This document shows positions 22,850 to 31,815 of a stretch of DNA of 31,900 nt, piece by piece. This DNA comes from Ruminococcaceae bacterium UBA1734. Lineage in GTDB: Bacteria > Bacillota > Clostridia > Oscillospirales > Acutalibacteraceae. Below the pieces are notes generated by a model. That model was not told the DNA's origin, ran no database searches, and was given only the letters and a program-made list of their open reading frames with translations. The stretch is taken from positions 1-31,900 of the forward strand of contig DCIE01000018.1 of NCBI GenBank assembly GCA_002315765.1. Reading direction: 5' to 3'. Numbering within the stretch: position 1 is the stretch's first letter; each line of letters begins with the position of its first letter. Both the position numbers and the translations under genes were made by a program.

Positions 22850-24094
22850 TTACTCCTTATTAACTGAATTTTTACCGGCAACAAAACCGGTTGAAAATGC
22901 TATTTGAAGATTAAACCCGCCGGTGTATGCATCAACATCAATTATCTCTCCGGCAAAGTAAAGCCCCGAAACAATTTTTGACATCATTGTATTCGGCTCT
23001 ATTTCCTTAACCGAAATACCTCCGCCGGTAATAATTGCCTCCTCAATAGGTCTTGTACCTATTATGTGTAGTTTAAGTCCCTTTATTACCGAAATAATAC
23101 TGTTTCGTTGTTCTTTGGTTATTTGATTAACCTTTATATTTCCATCTACACCCGAAAGTTTAATAACAATTGGTATCAGGCTTTTGGGCAACAAGGCATC
23201 AAGTGAGTTTTTAAGGTCTTTGTTAAGTTCTGCCGAAAAATCTCTCAACAGTCGCTTATCAAGTTGTTCTATACTAAGAGCAGGTTTTAAATCAATTAAA
23301 AGATAATATGATTTTTTGTTCATATATCTTAAATGTGCCGATGCGGAAAGAGTTAAAGGACCTGAAATTCCGAAATGTGTAAAAAGCAATTCACCCTGTT
23401 CGCTGTATATAGGTTTTTTCTTTCCTTCTTCAAAAAAAGAAGCCGTAATATTTTTAAGTGCCAATCCCGAAAGAGCAGAACAAAATCCCTCATGGCATAC
23501 AAGGGGAACCAAAGACGGATAAATCTCGTTTACCGTATGTCCCAATTCCTTTGCCATTTCGTATCCGTCTCCGGTTGAACCCGTAAGCGGATAAGACATA
23601 CCCCCGGTGGATAAAATAACGCTATCAGCCGAAATACTCATTCCGTTTTCAAGTTTTACCCCGAAAACTTTATTGTTTGAAGAAAGAATTTTCGTAGCTC
23701 TTCCCTGCGCAAAATTAACACCCGATTTTTTCGCTTTATCTACAAGAGCATCAACAATATCCACGGCTCTATCCGAAACAGGAAAAACCCTGTTGCCTCT
23801 CTCGGTTTTAAGGGATACTCCACATTCCTCAAAAAAAGACATAACATCAGCCGAACCGAATTCCGAAAAAGCCGAATATAAAAATTTTCCGTTTTTCGGT
23901 ATGTTTGCAATCAGTGTTTCATTATTACAATTATTTGTAACATTACACCTGCCCTTGCCGGTTATCATAACCTTTCTTGCAGGGCGACTGTTTCTTTCTA
24001 TAACGGTAACAGAAGAAGACCTATCACTTTGTGCAGCCGATATTGCCGCCATCAAACCGGCAGCCCCTCCTCCGATAATTGCTATCTTTTTCAT
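22850..24094 (-). CDS. HI0933/BaiN-family FAD-dependent oxidoreductase
   Basis: A 414-residue flavoprotein of the HI0933 (YhiN/BaiN) family. The dinucleotide-binding GGGAAG motif is at residues 8-13, followed by the family hallmark RKVMITGKGRCNVTN and, near the C-terminus, GLYFAGEIIDVDAYTGGFNLQIAFSTG. Some members reduce bile-acid intermediates and others are annotated as aminoacetone oxidases, but the role of this conserved one upstream of cmk is not established. GAGGAAC lies 5 nt before ATG 24094. First gene of the operon with cmk and ispH-rpsA. Confidence 0.9.
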   Translation of the reverse strand: MKKIAIIGGGAAGLMAAISAAQSDRSSSVTVIERNSRPARKVMITGKGRCNVTNNCNNETLIANIPKNGKFLYSAFSEFGSADVMSFFEECGVSLKTERGNRVFPVSDRAVDIVDALVDKAKKSGVNFAQGRATKILSSNNKVFGVKLENGMSISADSVILSTGGMSYPLTGSTGDGYEMAKELGHTVNEIYPSLVPLVCHEGFCSALSGLALKNITASFFEEGKKKPIYSEQGELLFTHFGISGPLTLSASAHLRYMNKKSYYLLIDLKPALSIEQLDKRLLRDFSAELNKDLKNSLDALLPKSLIPIVIKLSGVDGNIKVNQITKEQRNSIISVIKGLKLHIIGTRPIEEAIITGGGISVKEIEPNTMMSKIVSGLYFAGEIIDVDAYTGGFNLQIAFSTGFVAGKNSVNKE

Positions 24095-24112
24095 TATTGT
24101 TCCTCGTATTTG

Positions 24113-24135
24113 AAAACAGCCGCCTTAAAGGCGGC
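24113..24135 (-). terminator. Hairpin after the HAD phosphatase gene
   Basis: GCCGCC pairs with GGCGGC around a 5-nt loop (24119-24135), followed on the minus strand by TGTTTTC. The short T-run suggests partial termination, with read-through into the flavoprotein-cmk operon, for which no separate promoter is visible. Confidence 0.6.
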
Positions 24136-24142
24136 ATTTGTC

Positions 24143-24826
24143 TTAATTATTGCATAAAAGCTGGGAAAGTTCATTTATATTGTCAATCTCAAATGTGGAT
24201 TTATACTTTGGTTTAATTCTTAAAGGATTATACCAACAACAGTCCATTCCTGCATTTTTTGCACCCAATACATCGGTAGACTGTGCATCACCGATAACAA
24301 GAACTTTAGAACGGTTGCTCTCGGGAATTCTTCCGAAAACATAGTCAAAGAAAGACTTTGAAGGTTTTCTTAAGTCAATATCCTCGGAAACATAAACGCC
24401 GCTAAAAAACCTATCAAGCTTTGCATCAATAAGTCTTTTGCGCTGAATATCAGAATAGCCGTTAGAAGTAATATAAAGACGATAGCCGTTCTCTTTTAAA
24501 GATTCAAGCATTTCAACCACACCCGGTACAACCTGATGACTGTTCTTAAATGTATCAAAATAGCAATCAAGCATCTCTTTGCGATTTTCTTTAATACCGA
24601 GAATATCCAAAACCTGATTGAATTTATTGGTAAAAACAGCCTTTTCATCATAATTGCCTAATGTAAAGGTTTGCCAATCAAGACCGTTGCGATAAAGCTC
24701 GGCCACATCATCACTGTAAGGAATATTAAATTTTGCAAAAACGCTTTTTATTGAACGAATTTCATCCCCTGAAGTATCAAGCAATGTATCATCCAAATCA
24801 AAGAAAAGAGATGTGTACTTCCTCAT
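24143..24826 (-). CDS. HAD hydrolase, YjjG/YfnB-like (predicted pyrimidine 5'-nucleotidase)
   Basis: A 227-residue haloacid dehalogenase phosphatase with a type-I cap. Motif I is FFDLDDTLLDT (nucleophile Asp10, Asp12), motif II is LYITSNG, motif III the Lys in LRKPSKSFFDYV and motif IV is VLVIGDAQSTDVLGAKNAG. Closest in style to YjjG/YfnB, which dephosphorylate non-canonical pyrimidine nucleotides; the specific substrate is inferred only. AAGGAG lies 6 nt before the ATG. A promoter is present at 24876-24904. Confidence 0.88.
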   Translation of the reverse strand: MRKYTSLFFDLDDTLLDTSGDEIRSIKSVFAKFNIPYSDDVAELYRNGLDWQTFTLGNYDEKAVFTNKFNQVLDILGIKENRKEMLDCYFDTFKNSHQVVPGVVEMLESLKENGYRLYITSNGYSDIQRKRLIDAKLDRFFSGVYVSEDIDLRKPSKSFFDYVFGRIPESNRSKVLVIGDAQSTDVLGAKNAGMDCCWYNPLRIKPKYKSTFEIDNINELSQLLCNN

Positions 24827-24875
24827 TTCGGCTCCTTACGATAATATAATAACACTATGTCCCATAATATTTATT

Positions 24876-24904
24876 ATAATATCATAAAAGCAACATAAAA
24901 GCAA
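24876..24904 (-). promoter_or_regulatory. Promoter of the HAD phosphatase gene
   Basis: Minus strand: TTGCTT (24899-24904), 17 nt, TATTAT (24876-24881). The -35 is preceded by codons of the membrane protein gene, and the start would give a leader of about 40 nt. Confidence 0.6.
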
Positions 24905-24909
24905 TATTT

Positions 24910-25440
24910 TTATTTACCGAAAATCCCCTTGATTTTCGGGTGCATTTTGCAAAAATACACAAAAGACACCCTACTAATGGCAATATCGTACAGAATAAAA
25001 GCAATATTGCAAAGAAAGATAAATATAACAGCACCGTATTTTCCAAGCGGTCCGAAATCATCTACATTGATGTTGGTCAATAATTTAAGAACATAGTAAC
25101 TGATTACCACCGAAGCATTAAAGCATAATATTTTGACTATCCATTCCGCAATAGGTTTTTTTATTTTCTCTATTATTGCCTTTAATATGGGATAATACCC
25201 AAACAAAACAATATATAAAACCTTTGTCTCGGGCTCGGCAACTATGAAAACAATAAAACAACCGGCGACATAGGACAAAAAAGCATACTTGCCGTTTATT
25301 TCGATTAACGGTATCATCATAAACAGTCCGGCTATTGCAGGTACGGCATAAGTAAAATACGGAAAATATCCGAGAAGCATAGTAACCACTGATAAGGCAA
25401 CACATATTCCGCACAAGGTTATTTTTGATGTTTGTTTCAT
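24910..25440 (-). CDS. Integral membrane protein, possibly ECF S-component-like
   Basis: A 176-residue protein with five to six hydrophobic helices (about residues 7-27, 29-47, 51-70, 73-88, 100-121 and 132-155). The N-terminus KITLCGICVALSVVTMLLGYFPYFTYAVPAIAGL has the flavour of small energy-coupling-factor S components, and the conserved FGYYPILKAIIEKIKKP is common in uncharacterised Clostridial membrane proteins. No substrate can be proposed. It starts 4 nt after the stop codon of the DnaJ-domain gene, so it is the third gene of that operon. Confidence 0.65.
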   Translation of the reverse strand: MKQTSKITLCGICVALSVVTMLLGYFPYFTYAVPAIAGLFMMIPLIEINGKYAFLSYVAGCFIVFIVAEPETKVLYIVLFGYYPILKAIIEKIKKPIAEWIVKILCFNASVVISYYVLKLLTNINVDDFGPLGKYGAVIFIFLCNIAFILYDIAISRVSFVYFCKMHPKIKGIFGK

Positions 25441-25444
25441 AAGT

Positions 25445-26050
25445 TTAACAACAGGGAATTAAATCTCCGCCCATACATTCGCAACAACAATCGGCACAAA
25501 TAAGTCCCTGACAAATATCGCAGGTATTACAATCTCCTGCCGTGTTACCGTATGGACGATAAGGATTATAAGATGCACCGCTTTGTTTTTGAGCATTATG
25601 CATAGCATTTCTGTACTCGGGATTTCCCGGCTCCATTCTTGTAGCGGTTGCAAAGCTTGTATATGCTTGGTCAAACCAACCTCTTTGGTATAAAACCCTT
25701 CCGTTTAAATAATACCACTCGGCATTTCTTGCTCCCGGCGCAATACCGTCAAGCACTTCTTGTGCCTGTTCATATCTACCCTGATTAATTAAAGATACAA
25801 CTTCGGGAAAAGCAGAGTTGCCGTTCTGATAACCGCCTGATGAATTGTGTTTCTTGCCGAAACGGCGTTCGTTCATTATTTCATCGTAGGCATCATTTAT
25901 TTCTTTCATTTTCTCACTTGCCAAATCGGAAAGCGGATTATCGGCATAGTTATCGGGATGATACTTTCTTGCCAATTCTCTATATGCATCTTTTATTTGT
26001 TCCTCAGAAGCATTCTTAGAAACTCCTAAAACCTCGTATGGATTTTTCAT
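25445..26050 (-). CDS. DnaJ-domain protein with TPR-like middle and Cys-rich C-terminus
   Basis: A 201-residue protein. Residues 3-65 are a J domain with the HPD motif at 31-33, which stimulates DnaK ATPase. Residues about 85-155 look like two TPR-type helical repeats (GRYEQAQEVLDGIAPG, then GRVLYQRGWFDQAYTSFATA). The last 30 residues hold ten cysteines, including CNTCDIC and ADCCCECMGG, suggesting metal binding or a membrane-proximal scaffold. It is not DnaJ itself, lacking the G/F and zinc-finger regions. The ATG overlaps the DUF5685 stop codon by 4 nt, so the two are translationally coupled. Confidence 0.85.
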   Translation of the reverse strand: MKNPYEVLGVSKNASEEQIKDAYRELARKYHPDNYADNPLSDLASEKMKEINDAYDEIMNERRFGKKHNSSGGYQNGNSAFPEVVSLINQGRYEQAQEVLDGIAPGARNAEWYYLNGRVLYQRGWFDQAYTSFATATRMEPGNPEYRNAMHNAQKQSGASYNPYRPYGNTAGDCNTCDICQGLICADCCCECMGGDLIPCC

Positions 26051-26880
26051 TTGTTTTTCTCCTTTAAATAATTATCTTCTAACCCTAAATAAATAATATT
26101 TCCGAGTATGGTCTTGTATCTTTTAACATTCAGTAATTCAAAAGCTTTTGCGGATTCGTTAATACAAAAATAGATTTGTCTTTCGACTTTTTCTGAAACC
26201 TTATCCTCACTATCAAGGCTTTTTAACACATTGTAGTTACCGCCTTTTATATCCTTTTCCAAATCACAAAAAGCATCCATCAAATAGATATACTTGCCTA
26301 TACAGTATCCGAGACGGCTTAATATTCTTTTTTGTGTTTGGTCTTCACTGCAAAGCATAAAAACATTTGACAGTGCCTTGGCAGTCGGATGACACGCAGT
26401 ATCAATATCGTACATTTCCTTTGTTTCCACATCGGTTTGCAATTCAATGTATTCCCCGACTATTTCGTCAATATGCGGATAATCCCTTTTGGCTTTTTTA
26501 TATGCTCGTTTATATATAGGCTTAAGCAGTCGGTATCCTAACCTTTTAAATCCCTTTTCGTCCGCTATATTATCAAGAATTTTATAATACAGCATTATAA
26601 TAGCAGTACCGGAAGGCATTTCCAAAAAATCGGTATCCTTACAGTAGTTACATTTTTTCAGTGGATTAAAAGCACATCTGCCAACCTTATAACCGCCGCA
26701 ACTGTCTTTCATAGCCATATTAAGCAGTGCCAAAAAAGTAAAGTCATAGCTAAGGGTAAGTCTTGAAAGAAATCCGTAATTTTTTCCGAGTCTTTTACAC
26801 AAAGAACAGTAAACGGCTTTATAAGTATCGTATTCCTTAATTTTCATTTCACCTTTAGATATTTTTACATATCCGAACAC
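26047..26880 (-). CDS. DUF5685 family protein
   Basis: A protein of about 277 residues of the DUF5685 family, found in Firmicutes and Actinobacteria. The start is taken as GTG 26880, giving MFGYVKISKGEMKIKEYDTY, the conserved family N-terminus; GTG 26892 would add four residues. Next come AVYCSLCKRLGKNYG and CGGYKVGRCAFNPLKKCNYC, Cys pairs that may bind metal. The remainder is helical with DNIADEKG and MDAFCDLEKDIKGGNYN, an acidic helix pattern reminiscent of all-alpha prenyl-transferase-like folds. The function is unknown. It is coupled to the DnaJ-domain gene and sits 69 nt downstream of uvrA. Confidence 0.75.
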   Translation of the reverse strand: MFGYVKISKGEMKIKEYDTYKAVYCSLCKRLGKNYGFLSRLTLSYDFTFLALLNMAMKDSCGGYKVGRCAFNPLKKCNYCKDTDFLEMPSGTAIIMLYYKILDNIADEKGFKRLGYRLLKPIYKRAYKKAKRDYPHIDEIVGEYIELQTDVETKEMYDIDTACHPTAKALSNVFMLCSEDQTQKRILSRLGYCIGKYIYLMDAFCDLEKDIKGGNYNVLKSLDSEDKVSEKVERQIYFCINESAKAFELLNVKRYKTILGNIIYLGLEDNYLKEKNK

Positions 26881-26919
26881 TATACCACCCACCGTTTTCC
26901 ATACATATTTTATTTCATA

Positions 26920-26949
26920 CTTATAAGTTAGTTATGAATAATGTGTAAA
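26920..26949 (-). promoter_or_regulatory. Possible promoter of the DUF5685 operon
   Basis: TTTACA (26944-26949) and TATAAG (26920-26925) on the minus strand, spacer 18 nt, lying just after the uvrA stop codon. No terminator was found after uvrA, so read-through is an alternative. Confidence 0.35.
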
Positions 26950-29787
26950 TTATAGCATTTTTTTCAAAAATGCTCCGGTATATGAAGCTTTGCACTGCGA
27001 AACCTTTTCGGGAGTGCCTTCACATACAACCATTCCGCCCTTATTTCCGCCTTCCGGACCTAAATCAATAATATGGTCGGCGGTTTTTATCACATCAAGA
27101 TTATGTTCAATAACCAAAACCGTATTTCCGCTATCAACTAAAAGTTGTAAAATATCAATAAGTCTGTGAACATCGGCGGTATGAAGTCCTGTTGTAGGCT
27201 CATCAAGAATATAAATCGTTCTGCCGGTAGACCTTTTTGAAAGTTCGGTTGCAAGTTTTACTCTTTGTGCTTCGCCACCCGAAAGCGTAGTGGCAGGTTG
27301 ACCGATTTTGATATATCCGAGTCCCACATCATATAGGGTTTTAAGTTTTTTATATATCTTTGGATGATGTTCAAAGAAGTGCATTCCCTCTTCAACCGAC
27401 ATTTCAAGAACATCATAAATATTTTTTCCTTTATAGGTAATATTTAAAGTTTCCTTGTTATATCTCGTTCCCCCGCAAACATCACAGGGAACATAAATAT
27501 CCGGCAGGAAATGCATCTCAATTTTAATTATTCCGTCTCCGCAACAGGCTTCGCAACGGCCTCCCTTAACATTAAAGGAAAATCTACCGGCGCTATATCC
27601 CTTGGCCTTCGATTCCTTTGTGGAAGCAAAAAGTTCTCTTATGTCGGTGAAAACTCCCGTATATGTTGCCGGATTGCTTCTGGGTGTTCTTCCGATAGGC
27701 GATTGGTCAATACAAATAACCTTATCGAGATTTTCAATTCCCTCAAAGGATTTATGGTTTCCCGGTACCGTCTTTGCTCTGTTAAGTTTATTGGCAAGTG
27801 TTTTATAAACAATATCATTAACAAAGGAGGATTTACCGCTTCCCGAAACACCTGTAACACAAACAAATTCACCTAATGGTATTTTAACACTTACATTTTT
27901 TAAATTGTTTTCACCGGCACCCTTTACCATAAGGAAATTGCCGTTTCCTTTTCTTCTGTTCTTGGGAACGGGTATTACTTTTCTTCCGAAAAGATAATCG
28001 GATGTTACGGATTGTTCGCAGTTTTCAAGTTCTTTTGGAGTTCCGCTAAATACCACATTACCGCCGTGTATTCCGGCGCCGGGTCCGATATCTACAATAT
28101 AGTCAGCCTCTCGCATTGTATCTTCATCGTGTTCCACAACAATCAAAGTGTTTCCTAAATCCCTTAACTTTTTAAGGGTATTTAAAAGTCTTTCGTTATC
28201 CCGTTGATGAAGACCGATACTGGGCTCATCAAGAATATAAAGCACACCGCAAAGAGCTGAACCGATTTGTGTTGCAAGTCTTATTCTTTGGGCTTCACCA
28301 CCTGATAAAGTACCCGCCGAACGAGAAAGGCAAAGATAATCAAGTCCCACGCTGACAAGGAAATTGAGTCTTTCTCTTACCTCCTTTAGAATAGGCTTTG
28401 CTATCATTTCCTGTCTTTTATTAAAACTTAAAGTATCAATAAACTTTAGCGCATCGGATATTGCCATATCCGAAAACTCTTTAATATTTTTACCACCTAC
28501 GGTTACTGCCAAATATTCCGGTTTAAGTCTTGCGCCGTGGCAGGTAGGACATTCATTTTCAATCATATAGGACTCTATTTCAGCCCTTGACGCATCACTT
28601 TTTGTGGTATTATACCTTCTTTGAAGATTATTAATAACACCCTCAAAAGGAGCATAGTATGTTCCTCCGCCGAAATCCGAACTCCTCTTAAGCTCTAATT
28701 TCTCTTCTCCGGTTCCGTAAAGTATGGCATTCCTGCCTTCTTTTGAAATATCTTTCCAGGGAGTATTTATATCAAAACCGTATTTTTGGGCAACACCGTT
28801 ATAGTACATTTGCGCTATTGTTCCCGAGTCGGGGCTAAACCAAGAATTTACTCCCCAACCCGATGCTTTAATACATCCGTCAGCCAAAGACTTTTCTTCG
28901 TCCGCTATTACAAGTCGTTCATCAACCTTCATAAACACGCCTATTCCGGTACAGGTCGGACAAGCACCTAAAGGTCCGTTAAACGAAAACATAGTCGGAG
29001 TAAGTTCCGGAATACTTATTCCGTGCTCTTCACAAGCATAGCTTTGTGAAAACTGCAATTCCTCTCCGCCTATTACATCAACACTCAATAGCCCTCCCGA
29101 TAAGGAAAGGGATGTTTCTATACTGTCAGCCAAACGGGAACGAATATCATCCTTTATTACAATCCTGTCAACAACAACCTCGATGGTGTGTTTCTTGTTT
29201 TTTTCAAGTTTAATTTCTTCCGACAAATCGTAAATATGGCCGTCTATTCTAACCCTTGAATATCCAGATTTTCTTGCCTTTTCAAGTTCTTTTGTATGCT
29301 CTCCCTTTCTTCCGAAAACTATGGGAGAAAGCAGTTGGATTTTTGTGCCGTTCTCAAGTTCCATAACCGTGTCCACAATTTGGTCGGTAGGTTGCATAGT
29401 TATTTCTTTACCGCAAACAGGACAGTGAGGCGTTCCGACTCTTGCATATAAAAGTCGCAAATAATCATATATTTCCGTAACTGTACCTACTGTTGAACGG
29501 GGGTTTTTTGATGTAGTTTTTTGGTCTATAGATATGGCGGGAGAAAGTCCGTCAATAGTATCAATGGCGGGTTTTTCCATTTGTCCTAAAAACTGTCTTG
29601 CATAAGAAGAAAGGGACTCCACATATCTTCGCTGTCCCTCGGCATAAATGGTATCAAATGCCAAAGATGATTTTCCGCTTCCCGAAAGTCCCGTAAAAAC
29701 CACAAGTTTGTCCCTTGGGATTTCTAAATCAATATTCTTGAGGTTATGCTCTCTCGCACCCTTAATTACTATTTTATCGCTACCCAA
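26950..29787 (-). CDS. uvrA: Excinuclease ABC subunit A
   Basis: UvrA recognises bulky DNA lesions as a dimer and loads UvrB. The protein is about 945 residues, full length. It has two ABC ATPase modules: the first Walker A is GLSGSGKSS near residue 35 and the second GVSGSGKSS. Both have the signature LSGGEAQR and Walker B ILDEP, and the zinc-finger pairs CPVCGKE, CPTCTG, CPTCHG and CCGDG/CDVCGG are intact. The start is TTG 29787, with AGGAG 8 nt upstream; GTG 29793 is only 2-3 nt from that site. No LexA-type box was seen at the promoter. Confidence 0.97.
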   Translation of the reverse strand: MGSDKIVIKGAREHNLKNIDLEIPRDKLVVFTGLSGSGKSSLAFDTIYAEGQRRYVESLSSYARQFLGQMEKPAIDTIDGLSPAISIDQKTTSKNPRSTVGTVTEIYDYLRLLYARVGTPHCPVCGKEITMQPTDQIVDTVMELENGTKIQLLSPIVFGRKGEHTKELEKARKSGYSRVRIDGHIYDLSEEIKLEKNKKHTIEVVVDRIVIKDDIRSRLADSIETSLSLSGGLLSVDVIGGEELQFSQSYACEEHGISIPELTPTMFSFNGPLGACPTCTGIGVFMKVDERLVIADEEKSLADGCIKASGWGVNSWFSPDSGTIAQMYYNGVAQKYGFDINTPWKDISKEGRNAILYGTGEEKLELKRSSDFGGGTYYAPFEGVINNLQRRYNTTKSDASRAEIESYMIENECPTCHGARLKPEYLAVTVGGKNIKEFSDMAISDALKFIDTLSFNKRQEMIAKPILKEVRERLNFLVSVGLDYLCLSRSAGTLSGGEAQRIRLATQIGSALCGVLYILDEPSIGLHQRDNERLLNTLKKLRDLGNTLIVVEHDEDTMREADYIVDIGPGAGIHGGNVVFSGTPKELENCEQSVTSDYLFGRKVIPVPKNRRKGNGNFLMVKGAGENNLKNVSVKIPLGEFVCVTGVSGSGKSSFVNDIVYKTLANKLNRAKTVPGNHKSFEGIENLDKVICIDQSPIGRTPRSNPATYTGVFTDIRELFASTKESKAKGYSAGRFSFNVKGGRCEACCGDGIIKIEMHFLPDIYVPCDVCGGTRYNKETLNITYKGKNIYDVLEMSVEEGMHFFEHHPKIYKKLKTLYDVGLGYIKIGQPATTLSGGEAQRVKLATELSKRSTGRTIYILDEPTTGLHTADVHRLIDILQLLVDSGNTVLVIEHNLDVIKTADHIIDLGPEGGNKGGMVVCEGTPEKVSQCKASYTGAFLKKML

Positions 29788-29821
29788 ATTCACATCTCCT
29801 AAAAGGGAATTAATTGATATT

Positions 29822-29850
29822 ATTGTACTCTATTTTATTTATATTGTAAA
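29822..29850 (-). promoter_or_regulatory. Promoter of uvrA
   Basis: Minus strand: TTTACA (29845-29850), 17 nt, TACAAT (29822-29827), about 35 nt before the start codon. Confidence 0.75.
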
Positions 29851-29859
29851 CTAATTTTT

Positions 29860-29894
29860 ATAAAAAATCAACGAACTTAATAACAAGTCCGTTG
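29860..29894 (-). terminator. Terminator of the nagB-nagA operon
   Basis: CAACGGACTT pairs with AAGTTCGTTG (10 bp, one G-U) around GTTATT, followed by ATTTTTTAT on the minus strand. It lies 13 nt after the nagA stop codon. Confidence 0.85.
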
Positions 29895-29907
29895 GTTTTA
29901 TAAAATA

Positions 29908-30975
29908 TTATGAATTGTATATTTTTCCGCCGATAAGGGTTTTAAGAATATTTAATTCTTTGTCAACAATAAGTAAATCGGCATCAAAGCCCTCTTTAAT
30001 CTTTCCTTTATTAACCTTTAAAAGATTTGCAGGGGTTTCGGTTGCCATTTTAATCGCTTCGTCTTTCGGTATTCCGAACTCTATTGCTTTTTTAACACAA
30101 TCCATTAAACAAGCGTGGCTACCTGCCAAAACACCATCTTTAAGTCTAATGGAATTATTTTTAACAAACACCGAAAGTCCGCCGGATTCGTATTCTCCGT
30201 CAGGCAGTTTTGCCGGTCTGATGCTATCGCTTATAAGGCACATTCTATCGCTTCCGAACATTCGGTACGCCGATATTATTGCACCTTTTTGTATATGAAG
30301 TCCATCGCAAATGATTTGAGCATATATATGCTTTTCCACAGCGGCGCCGATTGGTCCCGGTGCTCTATGATGAAGCGGTGGCATAGCGTTAAAGGTATGG
30401 GTTAAGCAATTTGCTCCGTTTTCTATTGCCTTTATTGCAATATCGTAATCACAGTCGGTATGCCCTAATGCGACAACCGTATCATTTGAAATCTCTTTAA
30501 TAAATTCAAGACCGTTTTCCACCTCGGGAGCCACCGTAATCATTTTAACATTTTGGAACTGCCTAAATTCTTCCGAATTGGGGATTTTTATATTCCTTTC
30601 ATCTTGAGCACCTTTATATTCAGAGGATATATAAGGCCCCTCAAAATGAAACCCTAAAATGTTTGATCCGCAAAAGTCGGTTTTTGCAATAGTAACCTTT
30701 TTTAAATCTCGGTAACCCATAGTCATGGTAGTAGGCAAAAATGATGTGGTTCCGAAATTTGCATAGCACTTACACAAAGGCTCAAAATCACCATCCATTG
30801 TATCATACCCCATAATACCGTGGGTGTGAACATCAATAAGTCCCGGGATAACCTCATTACCCTGAGCATCAATAAATTCACCCTGAATATTATCGGAAGT
30901 GATATGGCTGATGACACCGTTTTCAATTATTATGTTTTTAAGTTTGCCCTTTATTAATGCGTTCTTAATAATCAT
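29908..30975 (-). CDS. nagA: N-acetylglucosamine-6-phosphate deacetylase
   Basis: A 355-residue amidohydrolase-fold metalloenzyme that removes acetate from GlcNAc-6-phosphate, producing glucosamine-6-phosphate for NagB. Motifs are PGLIDVHTHG (His50, His52), GFHFEGPYIS (Glu112), ALGHTDCDYD, THTFNAMPPLHHRAPG and LISDSIRPAK with the catalytic Asp. It is slightly shorter than the usual 380 residues but complete. AAAGGT precedes ATG 30975. It follows nagB after 58 nt and serves amino-sugar use or cell-wall recycling. Confidence 0.95.
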   Translation of the reverse strand: MIIKNALIKGKLKNIIIENGVISHITSDNIQGEFIDAQGNEVIPGLIDVHTHGIMGYDTMDGDFEPLCKCYANFGTTSFLPTTMTMGYRDLKKVTIAKTDFCGSNILGFHFEGPYISSEYKGAQDERNIKIPNSEEFRQFQNVKMITVAPEVENGLEFIKEISNDTVVALGHTDCDYDIAIKAIENGANCLTHTFNAMPPLHHRAPGPIGAAVEKHIYAQIICDGLHIQKGAIISAYRMFGSDRMCLISDSIRPAKLPDGEYESGGLSVFVKNNSIRLKDGVLAGSHACLMDCVKKAIEFGIPKDEAIKMATETPANLLKVNKGKIKEGFDADLLIVDKELNILKTLIGGKIYNS

Positions 30976-30996
30976 AATTACACAAACCTTTAAATG

Positions 30997-31022
30997 CCGA
31001 GATTATCTAAAACTATTCTCGG
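30997..31022 (-). other. Intercistronic hairpin between nagB and nagA
   Basis: CCGAGA pairs with TCTCGG around a 14-nt A/T-rich loop; there is no T-run on the transcribed strand. It may tune mRNA stability between the two genes. Confidence 0.4.
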
Positions 31023-31033
31023 TTAACAAATAA

Positions 31034-31744
31034 TTATTCTTCGCTGTAAATAACGGTTAGGTCATTATGAAGCTGCAAAATCGAAGCCGGTATCTGAGGA
31101 GTAACCGGGCCGAAAAGAGCCTTGTTTAAAATTTCTTCCTTGTTCTTTCCGTTGGCGATAAGAAGAATTTTTTTTGCCTGCATAATCGACATCATACCCA
31201 TTGTTACAGCTTCTTTAGGCACATCTTCCTTATTTTCAAAGAAGCGGGAGTTTGCCTCTATTGTAGATTCGTGTAGTTTTACTAAATGAGTGTTTTTCTC
31301 AAAACAATCTGCCGGCTCATTAAATCCGATATGGCCGTCAACACCTATACCGAGAAGTTGTAAATCAATACCGCCAAGGTCTTTAATATGTTGGTCGTAA
31401 TTCTTACATTCCTCCTCAATGTTTTGAGCAATACCCGATGGTACAAATGTATTTTCAGGCAAAATGTTGATGCCCTTAAAAAGGTTTTCATTCATAAAGT
31501 ATCTATAGCTTTGGTCATTACTTCCGTCAAGTCCCACATATTCATCAAGATTAACCGAAACAACCGATGAAAAGTCAACATCTCCCTTTTTGCACCATTC
31601 AATCAACTGCTTATATGCACCTACCGGTGTTGAACCGGTTGCAAGGCCTAATACGCAATTAGGCTTTACAATAACCTGTGCCGAAATAATATTTGCAGCC
31701 TGTCTACTCATTTGTTGATAATTTTTTACTTTTACAAAATTCAT
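31034..31744 (-). CDS. nagB: Glucosamine-6-phosphate deaminase
   Basis: A 236-residue aldose-ketose isomerase/deaminase that converts glucosamine-6-phosphate to fructose-6-phosphate and ammonia. Motifs are LGLATGSTPVGAYKQLI, VNLDEYVGL (catalytic Asp67) and LGIGVDGHIGFNEPA (Asp136, His138). The chain lacks the long C-terminal allosteric extension of the E. coli enzyme (266 residues) and resembles Bacillus NagB. AGAGGG precedes ATG 31744. Promoter and tandem repeats lie upstream. Confidence 0.96.
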   Translation of the reverse strand: MNFVKVKNYQQMSRQAANIISAQVIVKPNCVLGLATGSTPVGAYKQLIEWCKKGDVDFSSVVSVNLDEYVGLDGSNDQSYRYFMNENLFKGINILPENTFVPSGIAQNIEEECKNYDQHIKDLGGIDLQLLGIGVDGHIGFNEPADCFEKNTHLVKLHESTIEANSRFFENKEDVPKEAVTMGMMSIMQAKKILLIANGKNKEEILNKALFGPVTPQIPASILQLHNDLTVIYSEE

Positions 31745-31762
31745 TTTTATGTCCCTCTATCC

Positions 31763-31783
31763 TTTTTCGCAACTCGTAGTTGT
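31763..31783 (-). repeat. Direct repeat unit 1 in the nagB leader
   Basis: On the minus strand ACAACTACGAGTTGC is followed by GAAAAA. It contains the small inverted repeat CAACT-ACG-AGTTG. A near copy lies at 31787-31807, 24 nt away. Confidence 0.6.
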
Positions 31784-31786
31784 AAT

Positions 31787-31807
31787 TTTTTCGCAATCGT
31801 AGGTTGT
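31787..31807 (-). repeat. Direct repeat unit 2 in the nagB leader
   Basis: On the minus strand ACAACCTACGATTGC is followed by GAAAAA, differing from unit 1 by one inserted and one deleted base. It starts at about the transcription start, the position expected of a repressor site for an amino-sugar regulator. Confidence 0.6.
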
Positions 31808-31815
31808 CAATATAT

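Noticed and set aside
29794..29860. LexA/SOS box before uvrA
   Set aside because: No Firmicute-type GAACN4GTTC or similar palindrome is visible in the promoter region.
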